Origin: an uncultured beta proteobacterium
GTDB lineage: Bacteria > Pseudomonadota > Gammaproteobacteria > Burkholderiales > Burkholderiaceae_C
Assembly: GCA_903909815.1 (NCBI GenBank)
Contig: CAIVXG010000186.1
Location: 1 to 62,009 of the forward strand
Direction: 5' to 3'
DNA: 62,009 bases
Shown: positions 55,174 to 62,009 of the stretch, piece after piece
Numbering within the stretch: position 1 is the stretch's first letter
Layout: the number at the start of each line of letters is the position of its first letter
Made by a program: the position numbers and the translations under genes
Notes under the pieces: model-generated
What the model saw: the letters and a program-made list of their open reading frames with translations, nothing else
Told to the model about the DNA's origin: nothing
Databases searched by the model: none

Positions 55174-56274
55174 ATGAATATGTTTGAATCCTTTTCGCAA
55201 AGCTACGTCATTGCCCGCACCAAATTTCTGGAGGCAGCCAGCGCAGCAGGCGCACGCCTTCAGTCCCATGTTCATCCGCTGCCAGGGCGCGACGGTGAAA
55301 CGCTGGCGATGGATGTGGCGCTGGACGGCCCCGCCGATGCCGACAAACTGCTGATCGTGAGTAGCGCCTGCCATGGCGCGGAAGGCTATTGCGGCAGCGG
55401 CGTGCAGGTGAGCGCGCTGCACGACTCAGCCTGGCGCGGTCGGGCAGCGGCACAGGGCGTGGCCGTGCTCTACATCCACGCGCTCAACCCCTATGGCTTT
55501 TCGCATGTGCGGCGTGTGACGCACGAAAACGTGGACATCAACCGCAACTTTCAGGACTTCACGCAGCCACTGCCGACGAATCCGGCCTACCGCGAAGTGC
55601 AGGCGCTGCTGCTGCCCCAGACCTGGCCGCCCGGTGCGGACAATCAGGCCGCGCTCGAGGCCCACGTCGCCCGCGTGGGCATGAAGGCATTACAGGCCGC
55701 GGTGACCTCTGGCCAGCACGAATTCCCCGATGGCCTGTTCTTTGGTGGGACGGCGCCCACCTGGAGCAACATCACGCTGCGCCAGGTGCTGCGCGACTAC
55801 GGCACTCGCGCCAGCCGCATCGCCTGGATCGACATCCACACCGGTCTGGGCCCCAGCGGCGTGGGCGAACGCATTTGCGCCAGCAGGGACGACCCGGTGG
55901 CGCTGGCGCGCGCGCGCGCCTGGTGGGGCAGCGACGGCCACACGCCGGTGACCTCGATCTATGACGGAACCTCGACCTCGGCCCTGCTCACGGGCTTGAT
56001 GTGGAATGCCATTTACCAGGAATGCCCGCAGGCCGAGTACACGGGCATCGCCCTGGAGTACGGCACTTATCCGATGGAACGCATGGTCGCAGTGATGCGC
56101 TCCGAACAATGGCTGCAATTGCATCCTCAGGCTGATGCGGTGTTGGCGCGCCAGATCAAACAGGACATGCTCGACATGTTCTACGTCGACACCGATGTCT
56201 GGAAGGCGCAGATACTGGAGCAGGCCCAGGTCACGCTGCGCCAGGCGGTGCAGGGTTTGTCGGCGCTGAGCTGA
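55174..56274 (+). CDS. DUF2817 (M14-like metallocarboxypeptidase) protein
   Basis: A 366-residue cytoplasmic protein of the DUF2817 family, distantly related to M14 zinc carboxypeptidases. H67 and E70 in SACHGAEGYCG form the HxxE zinc motif, ENVDINRNF matches the substrate-binding NR pair, WIDIHTGLG carries the third zinc His, and LEYGTYP near 290 supplies the catalytic Glu. It may deacylate or trim short peptides or aspartoyl-type compounds; the substrate is unknown. It stands alone on this strand, 242 bases after the LytTR gene. Confidence 0.86.
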   Translation: MNMFESFSQSYVIARTKFLEAASAAGARLQSHVHPLPGRDGETLAMDVALDGPADADKLLIVSSACHGAEGYCGSGVQVSALHDSAWRGRAAAQGVAVLYIHALNPYGFSHVRRVTHENVDINRNFQDFTQPLPTNPAYREVQALLLPQTWPPGADNQAALEAHVARVGMKALQAAVTSGQHEFPDGLFFGGTAPTWSNITLRQVLRDYGTRASRIAWIDIHTGLGPSGVGERICASRDDPVALARARAWWGSDGHTPVTSIYDGTSTSALLTGLMWNAIYQECPQAEYTGIALEYGTYPMERMVAVMRSEQWLQLHPQADAVLARQIKQDMLDMFYVDTDVWKAQILEQAQVTLRQAVQGLSALS

Positions 56275-56279
56275 AACCC

Positions 56280-57365
56280 TTAAACCGGCACGGCCGCGCC
56301 CGACAATGGAGCGTTCGCGCTGGCCACCTCCACCGACCCGCGTTGGCGCGACTTGACGCGGTAGAGTGCACCATCGGCTTTGGCGATCCAGTGCTCATGG
56401 TGGTCCATGTCGGCATGCGGCAAGGAGATGCCAAAGCTCATGCCGCTGCCCGTCATGCGCGCATCGATGGCGGCCATCTCGTAGAACGCGTTTTGCACCC
56501 TCTGCACGAATTCCAGCGCCATGTGGCTGTCGGTGAACGGGAGCAGCACGGCGAATTCATCACCACCAAAGCGTGCCACCACGTCAGCGCGTCGCGCCTG
56601 CACCTGCAGCATTTGGGCCACCCTGCGAATCAACTCGTCGCCCACAGTGTGGCCATGGGAATCGTTGATGAGCTTGAGATCGTCGATGTCCACCATCACC
56701 AGCGCAATCACCTTGTCGTGGCGCAAGAAGCTGTCGAACTCCTGCGCGATGCGGTCCTCGAAATAACGCCGGTTGTAAACGCCCGAGAGTCCGTCACGTT
56801 CGCTCAGGTTGCGCAAGGCTTCGCGCTGGCGCTTCATTTGCCGCAGCATCTGGTACATGATGGAACCAAACAGGATCGGGTATAGCAGCAGCAGCGGCCC
56901 GGCCGCGAGTTGGGTCGTCAGGCTGGGTTGCGCTATGAACTGCCAGTCCCAGAGGAAGCCGCCGAGGATGGCGCACAAGGCGCTGGACAGCAGGCTCCTG
57001 CGCAACAATCGACGCCCACCCACACCGGCCGCATCCATGGTCGGCATGGACAGCAGGATCACGCCGGGAAGCAGCTGAAAATGCATGGCGGCGAACCAGA
57101 ACCCGGCCATGGCGGAGTCGATCAGGCAGTTGCGCTTTTCCGCGACGTTGGGGTTCGCCTGGCTTTTGGCCAAGTGGTAGGCCAAGTGCGGCCAGACCAG
57201 GGCATTGAACAGCACCAGGGCCCAAAGCCAGGCTGATGTGGGAACGCTGAGCAGTGCACCGCCCACACACGCGAGCGACAACAGCATGCGCACCACCCGC
57301 GCTGGGTAGACGCGCTTGGGGAGCGTGAACTTGCGTTCAGACGAATGCGAACCAGGCGGCGTCAT
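56280..57365 (-). CDS. MASE2-GGDEF diguanylate cyclase
   Basis: A 361-residue protein with an N-terminal membrane domain of about six helices (25-175) of the MASE2 type (VYPARVVRMLLS start) and a GGDEF domain (about 185-345). GGDEF at 267-271 is intact and the inhibitory I-site RRAD at 258-261 is present, so it should make c-di-GMP with product feedback. MASE2 is an intramembrane sensor of unknown signal. It lies alone between the convergent DUF2817 gene and prc; 110 bases separate it from prc. Confidence 0.92.
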   Translation of the reverse strand: MTPPGSHSSERKFTLPKRVYPARVVRMLLSLACVGGALLSVPTSAWLWALVLFNALVWPHLAYHLAKSQANPNVAEKRNCLIDSAMAGFWFAAMHFQLLPGVILLSMPTMDAAGVGGRRLLRRSLLSSALCAILGGFLWDWQFIAQPSLTTQLAAGPLLLLYPILFGSIMYQMLRQMKRQREALRNLSERDGLSGVYNRRYFEDRIAQEFDSFLRHDKVIALVMVDIDDLKLINDSHGHTVGDELIRRVAQMLQVQARRADVVARFGGDEFAVLLPFTDSHMALEFVQRVQNAFYEMAAIDARMTGSGMSFGISLPHADMDHHEHWIAKADGALYRVKSRQRGSVEVASANAPLSGAAVPV

Positions 57366-57475
57366 GGTTTATCAACTTGACTTACATCATAGTTGAAGAC
57401 CCGGTTCGCGCTAGGGATTATTTTGCCAACCCGGCACTGACAGCGCCGGGCCCGGCGCCGCCCTGCTGCAAACCC

Positions 57476-59638
57476 TCAGTTGGGCGCCAGCACCGGCTCG
57501 GCTTGGGTCCGGGTCGCCAGCGACACGCCGGTCTTCATGACGAAGATCTCGTCGCGAAGTATCTGTACGGCTTCGAGCAGCAGCACGTCCTTGGCGTCCT
57601 TGCGTGCCTTCTCTGCCGCCAACTCCTTGCCCAGAGTGCGTTCATTCGCCTGCAAGCCGTCGTCGCGCTGTGCCTGGCTCGGGCTTTTCAAGGGCAGGCC
57701 CGCCTTGGCGCCCTGCGCGTGGGTTTCGCGCGCGGCCTGGCGTGCTTCCTGGGCATCGCGTTCCGTGCGGCGTTCGGCCTCGTTCAGCGAGATCAGATTC
57801 TTCTCGCGTTGGCGCTTGACCTCGGCGATGTCTTCTTGCAAAAACTGGAAGTCCTTGTCGGCCTTGACGCGCGTGTCATGCAGCGTCAGTAAGGCGGGGA
57901 GCACGCCGTTCAGGTTCCCCACTGGCGCGTAGTCGGCGGGCTTGATCTGCACCCAGGGCAGGGCGTTGTCAAAGCTTGATTCGCCGAAGTCCGCAGCATC
58001 GGTCGCACTCGGGAAGGCGATATCGGGGAGCACGCCGCGAAGTTGCGTGGTGCCGCCGTTGATGCGAAAAAACTGTGCAATCGTCATCTTCAACTGGCCA
58101 AATTTGGACTGGTCGTTCTTGGCGACCCGATCCAGATCAATCATGGTCTGCACCGTTCCCTTGCCAAAACTCGGTTCACCGATGATCAATGCGCGCCCGT
58201 AGTCCTGCATCGCCGCAGCGAAGATCTCGGACGCCGAGGCCGAGCCACGATTGATCAGGATACCCACGGGTCCGTCCCATACGACGCTGGCGCGAACGTC
58301 CCGCTCCACCGAAATGTCGCCGCTGGCATTGCGCTGCTGCACCACCGGCCCCTTGCCGATGAACAGGCCCGAGAGTTCGACCGCTTCCACCAGCGAGCCG
58401 CCACCGTTGTTGCGCAAGTCGATCAGCACGCCGTCAATCCCGTCCTTTTTGAACTCGGCCAGCAGTTTGGCGATGTCGCGGGTGGCGCTCTTGTAGTCCG
58501 CTGCGCCGCTTTGACGGGCCGCAAAATCCTCGTAGAAGGAGGGCAGCGAAATGACGCCGATGCGGTGCGCGCGGTCGCCCTGAGTGACGGTTTGCACCGA
58601 CGACTTGGCGGCCTGCTCCTGCAGGCTGATCTTCTTGCGCACGAGTGAAATCTCCTTGTGCTTGGCATCGGGGCCGGCCTCAGCCGGCAGCACGTCCAGG
58701 CGTACCACCGAGTCGGCCGCGCCGCGAATCAGCGCCACGCTGTCGTCCAGGCGCCAGCCCATGATGTCTGCCATGACGCCGTCTGCGTTCTGCGCCACGC
58801 CCAGAATCCGATCCCCGACTTTCAATTCGCCCGACAGGCTCGCGGGCCCTCCGGGCACGAGTTCACGAATGGTGGTGTATTCATCGACCTCGGACAGCAC
58901 GGCGCCGATGCCCACCAGCGACAGGCGCATGGAGATGTTGAAGTCCTCCGCGGCGCGCGGCCCCATGTAGTTGGTGTGAGGCTCGATCGCCATGGTGTAG
59001 GCGTTCATGTAGGTCTGAAAGGCGTCGGAGCTCTTGATCTGATGGATGCGTTTGAGTATGTGTTCGTAACGCTTGTCCAGCACCTCGACAATGGCCGCGT
59101 CCGCCTTGCCCGCCAGCTTGAGCCGTAGCCAGTCGTTCTTCACGCGCTTGCGCCAGACATCACCCAGCTGCGCGTCGGACTGCGCCCAGGCCTGCTTCTC
59201 GCGCGAAAAAGAGTAGCTTTCGCTTTGCTGAAAATCAAAGCCCTGCTTCAACAGCGAACGCGCATAGATCAGGCGCTGGGCGGCGCGCTGTTCATAGAGG
59301 TTGAACATCGTGAACGGGATCGCCAGGTCTTCCTTGAGAAGGGCCTGGCCGAGCAGGCTTCGGAAAGCCGAAAGCTGGTCCACGTCGGACTGGATGAAGA
59401 ACAGTTTTTCGGGGTCCAGCGACTTGAGATATTTGTCGAATATCTTCACCGACAGGACGTCGTCCACGGGCACGGCCTTGTAGTGGTAGCGCGACAGCAG
59501 TTCGGCTGCCAGATGGGCCGCCTGTGCCTCCTGCTGCTCGGGTTTGAGTTCCGGTGGCAGCGGCGCAGCGGCGTCGAGTACGGCGCCGTGCGCGGCCAGC
59601 GCCAGGCTGAGGACCCACCAAAGCAGTTTCTTTTTCAT
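57476..59638 (-). CDS. prc: Tail-specific (C-terminal processing) protease Prc
   Basis: A 720-residue periplasmic S41A protease. After a signal peptide (KKKLLWWVLSLALAAHG), an N-terminal helical domain, a PDZ domain (about 225-310, LVPGGPASLSGELKVGDRIL) and the catalytic domain follow. S468 in RGSASASEIFAA and K493 in PSFGKGT form the Ser-Lys dyad. The C-terminal part is rich in charged helices. Prc degrades proteins tagged by apolar C-termini and processes some cell-wall enzymes. ATG 59638 is chosen over 59647 and the longer frame because GGGA sits at a proper distance. Confidence 0.93.
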   Translation of the reverse strand: MKKKLLWWVLSLALAAHGAVLDAAAPLPPELKPEQQEAQAAHLAAELLSRYHYKAVPVDDVLSVKIFDKYLKSLDPEKLFFIQSDVDQLSAFRSLLGQALLKEDLAIPFTMFNLYEQRAAQRLIYARSLLKQGFDFQQSESYSFSREKQAWAQSDAQLGDVWRKRVKNDWLRLKLAGKADAAIVEVLDKRYEHILKRIHQIKSSDAFQTYMNAYTMAIEPHTNYMGPRAAEDFNISMRLSLVGIGAVLSEVDEYTTIRELVPGGPASLSGELKVGDRILGVAQNADGVMADIMGWRLDDSVALIRGAADSVVRLDVLPAEAGPDAKHKEISLVRKKISLQEQAAKSSVQTVTQGDRAHRIGVISLPSFYEDFAARQSGAADYKSATRDIAKLLAEFKKDGIDGVLIDLRNNGGGSLVEAVELSGLFIGKGPVVQQRNASGDISVERDVRASVVWDGPVGILINRGSASASEIFAAAMQDYGRALIIGEPSFGKGTVQTMIDLDRVAKNDQSKFGQLKMTIAQFFRINGGTTQLRGVLPDIAFPSATDAADFGESSFDNALPWVQIKPADYAPVGNLNGVLPALLTLHDTRVKADKDFQFLQEDIAEVKRQREKNLISLNEAERRTERDAQEARQAARETHAQGAKAGLPLKSPSQAQRDDGLQANERTLGKELAAEKARKDAKDVLLLEAVQILRDEIFVMKTGVSLATRTQAEPVLAPN

Positions 59639-59806
59639 GAGTTTCATTCCCGATTGACAGCCACGTTGGTAGACAGCGATTCCCTGCTCGCACCTGGCTT
59701 CAGGCCGGGAGTAGGGTGACGCGATTTCAACACACAAGCCCATGCGCTGCAGGGGCAACTGTGCTCGGAGCTGTGCCAAAGGCAAATGGTTCCCTACGGC
59801 GTGCCG

Positions 59807-59880
59807 TTATTGAGAGTTCCAGAATACGTGACAGCCACTTCCGTCATGGCGACTGCCGCGTCGCAGTGACGAGGAAGTTG
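59807..59880. repeat. Palindromic element, composite copy upstream of prc
   Basis: A second copy of the composite repeat at 54939-55029: a leader with CCAGAATAC and GACAGCCAC (about 59807-59837), then an imperfect stem with CTTCCGTCATGGCGAC on the left and GTCGCAGTGACGAGGAAG on the right (to 59880). It fills much of the 258-base gap between the barrel protein gene (59897) and prc, both on the reverse strand. Confidence 0.78.
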
Positions 59881-59896
59881 GCGTGTCGAACTTGCG

Positions 59897-61141
59897 CTAG
59901 AAACTCCAGGTCCCCATCAAGTAGGCCTGGCGCTGAGTCGGCAACTGTGCCAGCACGGCGTCACGCGGCCCGCCATTGGCGCGCAATCCGCCCTGTATCT
60001 GCACCTGGTCGCCCTTCCACAGCAGCGCGGCCGTCAGCATGCGGCCGCCGTCCGCAGGTTGGTACAGCCAGTCCAGTGAAGGCTGCCAGGCGTCAAGGGC
60101 CCAGCTCGCCCGCAGGTACAGATTGCTGCGGCGCAGGCTGCCAGAGGCGTTGAAGGCGTCGGTTTGCCACGCCAGATTGCCAGCCGCCGCAGCGCTGGGC
60201 GCGCCCAGAGAGGGCAAGCGCGTCAACAGGGCATTGCGTGTGCCCCAGGTGGCCCACTGGCTGTCGGACAGGGCCGTGCCGTCCCACCAGGCTTCGGCCA
60301 GTACGCTGAGCTGACTCTCGTGGGTCCAGGTGCCGCCAATCAGGGCCTGCACCGGGTGCGCCACGCTCGCCGTGCCCCAAGGGTCGGTGTGGACCAGACC
60401 TTTGGCAAGGGGGTCGATCGTCAGGCCGTCGGCGCGTTCCAGCCAGCGCGCCGAGGCGTGCAGCTCCATGGCATCGCTGGCAACCCAGGCGAATGCGCCG
60501 CCTGCACTGGCGCCGGTGTGAGCGCCCAGACGCGCAAAGCCGTGCCAGTCCACGTTGCCCTGATGCTGGTAGACGCGCGCTGCCAGGGCCGGTTCCTCGG
60601 CACCGGTCTGTGCACGGGGCTTGGTCGGATTGACCCAGACCCAGGACCACGCGCGGTCGGCGTCAAAGTGTTCTGCCATCAGCAGCGGGCGCCCTTCGTC
60701 CAGCGTGTCCACCAGCGAGCGACGCTCTGCTTGTTGCACCATGTCATTGGGTCGAAACGCGTAGCCCACATCCCAGGAGACGATCTTCTTGCCGGCACTG
60801 AACTGCCACGCGCCCGCATCGTGCGTGGCCACCAGCTCGTTGAACCAGGCCCGGCTTTGCGTGGCCACGCCCTGCTGGGTTTGCTGCTGCAGCGTGGCGC
60901 TGGCGCTCCAGCCCTTGCCGCCGCCGTGCAGCTCGGTCGCCAGCGTGGCGCCGTCGCCAGGTAGTGCCACCGTGCCGGGAAGCAGCTTGTCAGCAGCCGC
61001 CAGCGGGCCTGCGCTGTTGGCCTGACGCTGGTCCCACTGCAGCCGCATCTGGCCGCTCAGGGGTGCTGCTGCCGTGTCAGATTGCGCCGCCGCCGCGGCG
61101 CACAGGGTGAGGGCGATGGCGCCCAAGGTCAGGTTTCGCAT
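59897..61141 (-). CDS. Outer-membrane beta-barrel-like protein
   Basis: A 414-residue protein with a signal peptide (MRNLTLGAIALTLCAAAAA), then alternating hydrophobic/hydrophilic strands rich in Trp, Gly and Ser, and a terminal phenylalanine (MGTWSF) as in outer-membrane barrels. I recognise no named family. It is 3 bases after the LolA-like gene and likely translated with it. Such pairs often go with an RND-type exporter just outside the window. Porin or transport role is inference. Confidence 0.65.
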   Translation of the reverse strand: MRNLTLGAIALTLCAAAAAQSDTAAAPLSGQMRLQWDQRQANSAGPLAAADKLLPGTVALPGDGATLATELHGGGKGWSASATLQQQTQQGVATQSRAWFNELVATHDAGAWQFSAGKKIVSWDVGYAFRPNDMVQQAERRSLVDTLDEGRPLLMAEHFDADRAWSWVWVNPTKPRAQTGAEEPALAARVYQHQGNVDWHGFARLGAHTGASAGGAFAWVASDAMELHASARWLERADGLTIDPLAKGLVHTDPWGTASVAHPVQALIGGTWTHESQLSVLAEAWWDGTALSDSQWATWGTRNALLTRLPSLGAPSAAAAGNLAWQTDAFNASGSLRRSNLYLRASWALDAWQPSLDWLYQPADGGRMLTAALLWKGDQVQIQGGLRANGGPRDAVLAQLPTQRQAYLMGTWSF

Positions 61142-61144
61142 GGT

Positions 61145-61906
61145 CTAGTCAAGAGAAGGGTTGCGTACGAGGAACATGGGATTGAGCCACTCGGGCGGCA
61201 CTTGCCTGTCCTTGCGGCTGAGGTAGCGCACCCGGGTGGTCTTGTGGTTGCTCACCTGGTCGCTCAACACCATTTCCGTCACCATCGTCGGGGCCAAGGG
61301 CTTGTCCATGACAAAGCGTGCCTGTTTGGCCAGTTTATCCGATAGCACGTACAGATCGGCGCGCACAGGCTCGTGCCGCGTCTTGCCCATCCACAGTTCG
61401 ATGCGCTGGTAGGTCACGCCCTTGCGCAGCGCGGCCAGGCTCAGGTGCAGGCAGGTCTGCTTGCTAGCGCTGGACTCTGCCGGGTCGCAGGGTTCTTCGC
61501 CCACGAGCTTGCCGCTGTAGTCGTCGGCCCAGCTCATGGTGGCGATGTCGCCGGTGGAGGCGTCACCCAGCAGTTTTTGCATGGGCGTGATGCGCAAGGG
61601 GCGCTGGCTCTCGGGCATGAGCAGCCAGAAATCGTCGCCCAGCATCAGCACTTTCTGGCCCTTCTCTGCGGGGCTTTGCATCAGCACCAGCGACTGGCGC
61701 TTGGCCTGCGCAAACACCTTGTAGCGGCGCTCCTTGTCGGGCGTGCCATCGGCGTTGACCACATTGATCTGGGTCTCGACCTGGAGGTTGTCTGAGCTCA
61801 TACGGAACTTGTCCGTCGCCTTGAGCAGGCCAGCCACGTCCTGGGCTTGGGCGGCGAAGGCGCTGAGGGCCGCGCCGGCGAAGATGATTTTGTAGAGTAG
61901 TTTCAT
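61145..61906 (-). CDS. Outer-membrane lipoprotein-sorting (LolA-like) protein
   Basis: A 253-residue exported protein with signal peptide (KIIFAGAALSAFAAQAQ) and a LolA-like fold: VNADGTPDKERRYKVFAQAKRQSLVLM, LMLGDDFWLLMPESQRPLRITPMQKLLGDAS and DYSGKLVGEE are typical of the COG2834-type 'lipoprotein-sorting' group. These proteins often sit with MMPL-type RND transporters and may carry lipids across the periplasm. The barrel-like protein gene follows it by 3 bases. Its upstream side borders a run of palindromic repeats and the window edge. Confidence 0.8.
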   Translation of the reverse strand: MKLLYKIIFAGAALSAFAAQAQDVAGLLKATDKFRMSSDNLQVETQINVVNADGTPDKERRYKVFAQAKRQSLVLMQSPAEKGQKVLMLGDDFWLLMPESQRPLRITPMQKLLGDASTGDIATMSWADDYSGKLVGEEPCDPAESSASKQTCLHLSLAALRKGVTYQRIELWMGKTRHEPVRADLYVLSDKLAKQARFVMDKPLAPTMVTEMVLSDQVSNHKTTRVRYLSRKDRQVPPEWLNPMFLVRNPSLD

Positions 61907-61924
61907 GATGTGTCTTTGTTAGGG

Positions 61925-62009
61925 TTCGTCATTGCGAGGCTTCACCAATTCGTCGTTGCGAGGCTTCCCCAATTCGTCATTGCGAGGCCGAAGGCCGTGG
62001 CAATCCATG
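61925..62009. repeat. Tandem 24-base copies of the TCATTGCGAG core at the window end
   Basis: Two near-identical 24-base units, 61925-61948 and 61949-61972 (TTCGTCATTGCGAGGCTTC and TTCGTCGTTGCGAGGCTTC versions), are followed by a third start at 61973 that runs into the GGCAATCCATG half of the element at the window edge. This is the same family as at 2611 and 8281, with local tandem duplication. The element may continue beyond the window. Confidence 0.85.

Noticed and set aside
57443-57458. 16-base perfect palindrome GCGCCGGGCCCGGCGC after prc
   Set aside because: It has no loop or U-tract for a terminator and could be chance in GC-rich DNA; kept only as a note.
61925-62009. CRISPR-like tandem repeats
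   Set aside because: Units are 24 bases with no spacers between them and belong to the palindromic element family.

Overview
The window is GC-rich, densely coded bacterial DNA. Gene content points to a motile, flagellate betaproteobacterium of the order Burkholderiales, most likely the family Comamonadaceae. The main clues are the ppc / hemC-hemD-hemX-hemY block, the moxR-DUF58-tgpA-mltB operon, cbpA-cbpM, CheV/CheW chemotaxis genes, and palindromic elements built on a TCATTGCGAG core. No rRNA, tRNA, CRISPR array or intact insertion sequence was seen. The family assignment is inference from gene neighbourhoods, not from a marker gene.

Layout. 1-1166: the tail of a cheW-like gene and a first cheV. 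1372-9427: a purine/peptide uptake region with a BMP-type binding lipoprotein, a complete dipeptide-type ABC transporter (dppB, C, D, F, A) and an adenine/adenosine deaminase. The dpp operon has a palindromic element on each side. 9460-10996: a degenerate HD-GYP protein and a double-CDGSH protein. 11010-20829: mostly housekeeping and detoxification genes (DUF1439 lipoprotein, NAD-type isocitrate dehydrogenase, two alpha/beta hydrolases, a luciferase-like oxidoreductase, pirin, an Old Yellow Enzyme, an exported methyltransferase, CbpM/CbpA, the Anbu peptidase). 20913-23746: an HDOD gene, then a scar made of a broken mltB remnant, the benzoate transporter benE, a small Trp-rich protein and a REP-like palindrome. 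23747-28847: the reverse-strand moxR-DUF58-tgpA-mltB operon. 28881-33546: a histone-deacetylase-fold enzyme, a CDF cation transporter and a Pat-type protein acetyltransferase.

33640-40869: PEP carboxylase, divergent from the heme block hemC-hemD-hemX-hemY. 40881-43700: a second cheV, about 93% identical to the first, and an MsbA-like exporter. 43987-48493: a patchy stretch with a frameshifted TPR gene, a DUF1223 protein, a chemoreceptor and an orphan start-of-gene fragment. 48494-50806: serine biosynthesis (serC, serA). 50925-54931: a zinc-ribbon/SPOR membrane protein, then a four-gene run ending in a LytS/LytTR two-component system, which includes a candidate 37-residue exported peptide. 55174-61906: a DUF2817 peptidase, a MASE2-GGDEF diguanylate cyclase, the tail-specific protease Prc, an outer-membrane barrel-like protein and a LolA-like protein, with more palindromic elements between and after them.

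How the genes fit together. Several units are clear operons, shown by 4-base ATGA overlaps: dppB/C, dppD/F, hemD/hemX, tgpA/mltB, cbpA/cbpM and the LytS/LytTR pair. The regulatory theme is chemotaxis and c-di-GMP (cheW, two cheV, an MCP, a GGDEF protein, a degenerate HD-GYP, an HDOD protein, and a dead TPR gene resembling the front of TPR-GGDEF proteins). I did not find a clearly new defence or mobile system. The best candidates for something undescribed are the tiny exported peptide coupled to the LytS/LytTR genes, the repeat-bracketed dpp cassette, and the near-identical CheV pair.
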